Of a stretch of 7,142 bases of DNA, positions 6,794 to 7,142 are shown in pieces. Each line of letters starts with the position of its first letter. The stretch's first letter is position 1. The notes beneath the pieces were generated by a model that saw only the letters and a list, made by a program, of their open reading frames with translations, did no database searches and was not told the origin of the DNA. A program made the position numbers and the translations under genes. This DNA comes from Bacteroidota bacterium (lineage in GTDB: Bacteria > Bacteroidota > Bacteroidia > Flavobacteriales > Flavobacteriaceae), in NCBI GenBank assembly GCA_023393485.1, contig JAEWLD010000261.1, positions 1 to 7,142 on the forward strand, read 5' to 3'.

Positions 6794-7142
6794 TTATTTC
6801 AACAGTTCGTCAAGTTGCGCCGTCAACTCAGGGTCTGAAGGGCGTTTCGCATTGGTATCGATAACGTTTCCGTCTGGCCCGATCAAAATAAAACGCGGGA
6901 TCGAATTGATGTCATACGCCCTGATGAAATCAGATCTCCAGTCTTTGTCGGCCATCAGCTGGACGCCGCCGAGCTTTTTTTCATCGACAAACTTTTTCCA
7001 CCTATCGTGGTTTTTCATCTCGTCAATTGAGATGCTGACGAATTCGATGTTCTTGCCGTGATATTTTTCTTCGATTTTCTGAAGGAACGGTATTTCCTGC
7101 CGGCACGGTCCGCACCAAGTCGCCCAATTGTCTATATAGACG
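6794..7142 (-). CDS. TlpA-family thiol-disulfide oxidoreductase, second copy (5' end outside window)
   Basis: Only the C-terminal 115 residues of this paralogue are inside the window; the frame stays open through position 7141 on the reverse strand. An ATG at 7018 is internal: the codons upstream of it encode the active site WATWCGPCRQEIP, which a start there would remove. The CGPC pair (codons at 7112-7114 and 7103-7105) and the cis-proline in SIPRF are both present. Aligned without gaps to residues 221-335 of the neighbouring protein, 95 of 115 positions are identical (83%), and both end in AQLDELLK. Across GKNIEFVSISIDEMKNHD (7004-7057 versus 5909-5962) the protein is identical, while the DNA differs at 6 of 54 bases, all synonymous. 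That indicates an older duplication kept under selection rather than a recent copy. The N-terminal domain and signal peptide are presumably beyond the window edge. Same predicted role: disulfide exchange in the envelope. Confidence 0.92.
   Translation of the reverse strand, partial: VYIDNWATWCGPCRQEIPFLQKIEEKYHGKNIEFVSISIDEMKNHDRWKKFVDEKKLGGVQLMADKDWRSDFIRAYDINSIPRFILIGPDGNVIDTNAKRPSDPELTAQLDELLK

Noticed and set aside
6794..7018. A short 74-residue protein starting at the ATG at 7018
   Set aside because: The coding frame continues upstream through the CGPC active site to the window edge; the ATG is an internal Met that is also present in the complete paralogue (Met262).
1..7142. A novel multi-gene system, CRISPR array, tRNA/rRNA, insertion sequence or prophage
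   Set aside because: All long frames are explained by an RND efflux operon and TlpA-like proteins. No spaced repeat array, transposase, terminal inverted repeats or tRNA-like fold was seen.

Overview
The window looks like a chromosomal segment from a member of the Bacteroidota, most likely Flavobacteriaceae (Flavobacterium-like). This is inferred from protein style (a 1161-residue RND pump with extra membrane helices, two-domain secreted TlpA-type proteins), from A-rich leaders without Shine-Dalgarno sequences, and from short tandem repeats between genes. GC content looks close to half by eye, which is high for that genus. No similarity search could be run.

Layout. The left three quarters (1-5571, + strand) is a tripartite RND efflux operon in the order outer-membrane channel (5'-truncated by the window edge), periplasmic adaptor lipoprotein, inner-membrane RND pump. 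The first two genes are tightly packed. The pump follows after a 145-bp gap filled with short repeats, the last of which runs directly into its start codon. A strong, probably bidirectional hairpin terminator (5600-5631) closes the operon. The right part (5699-7142, - strand) carries two tandem TlpA-like thioredoxin-fold proteins. The downstream one is complete (335 aa). The upstream one is cut by the window edge, and its visible 115 C-terminal residues are 83% identical to its neighbour. A UUCG-loop terminator lies between them, so the two are probably separate transcription units.

How the genes work together. The three efflux proteins should form one envelope-spanning pump: the RND protein takes substrate from the periplasm or membrane using the proton gradient, the lipoprotein adaptor bridges, and the TolC-like channel releases it outside. 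All recognised proton-relay residues of the drug/hydrophobe (HAE) type are present, so the pump should be active; its substrate cannot be read from sequence. The TlpA-like pair are predicted thiol-disulfide oxidoreductases of the cell envelope. They converge on the efflux operon, and nothing shows a functional link to it.

Overall this is mostly ordinary envelope-function sequence. I did not find a new multi-gene system. The items most worth a second look are the repeats between genes (especially the heptamer array abutting the pump start), the extra membrane pair in the pump, and the tandem TlpA-like paralogues.
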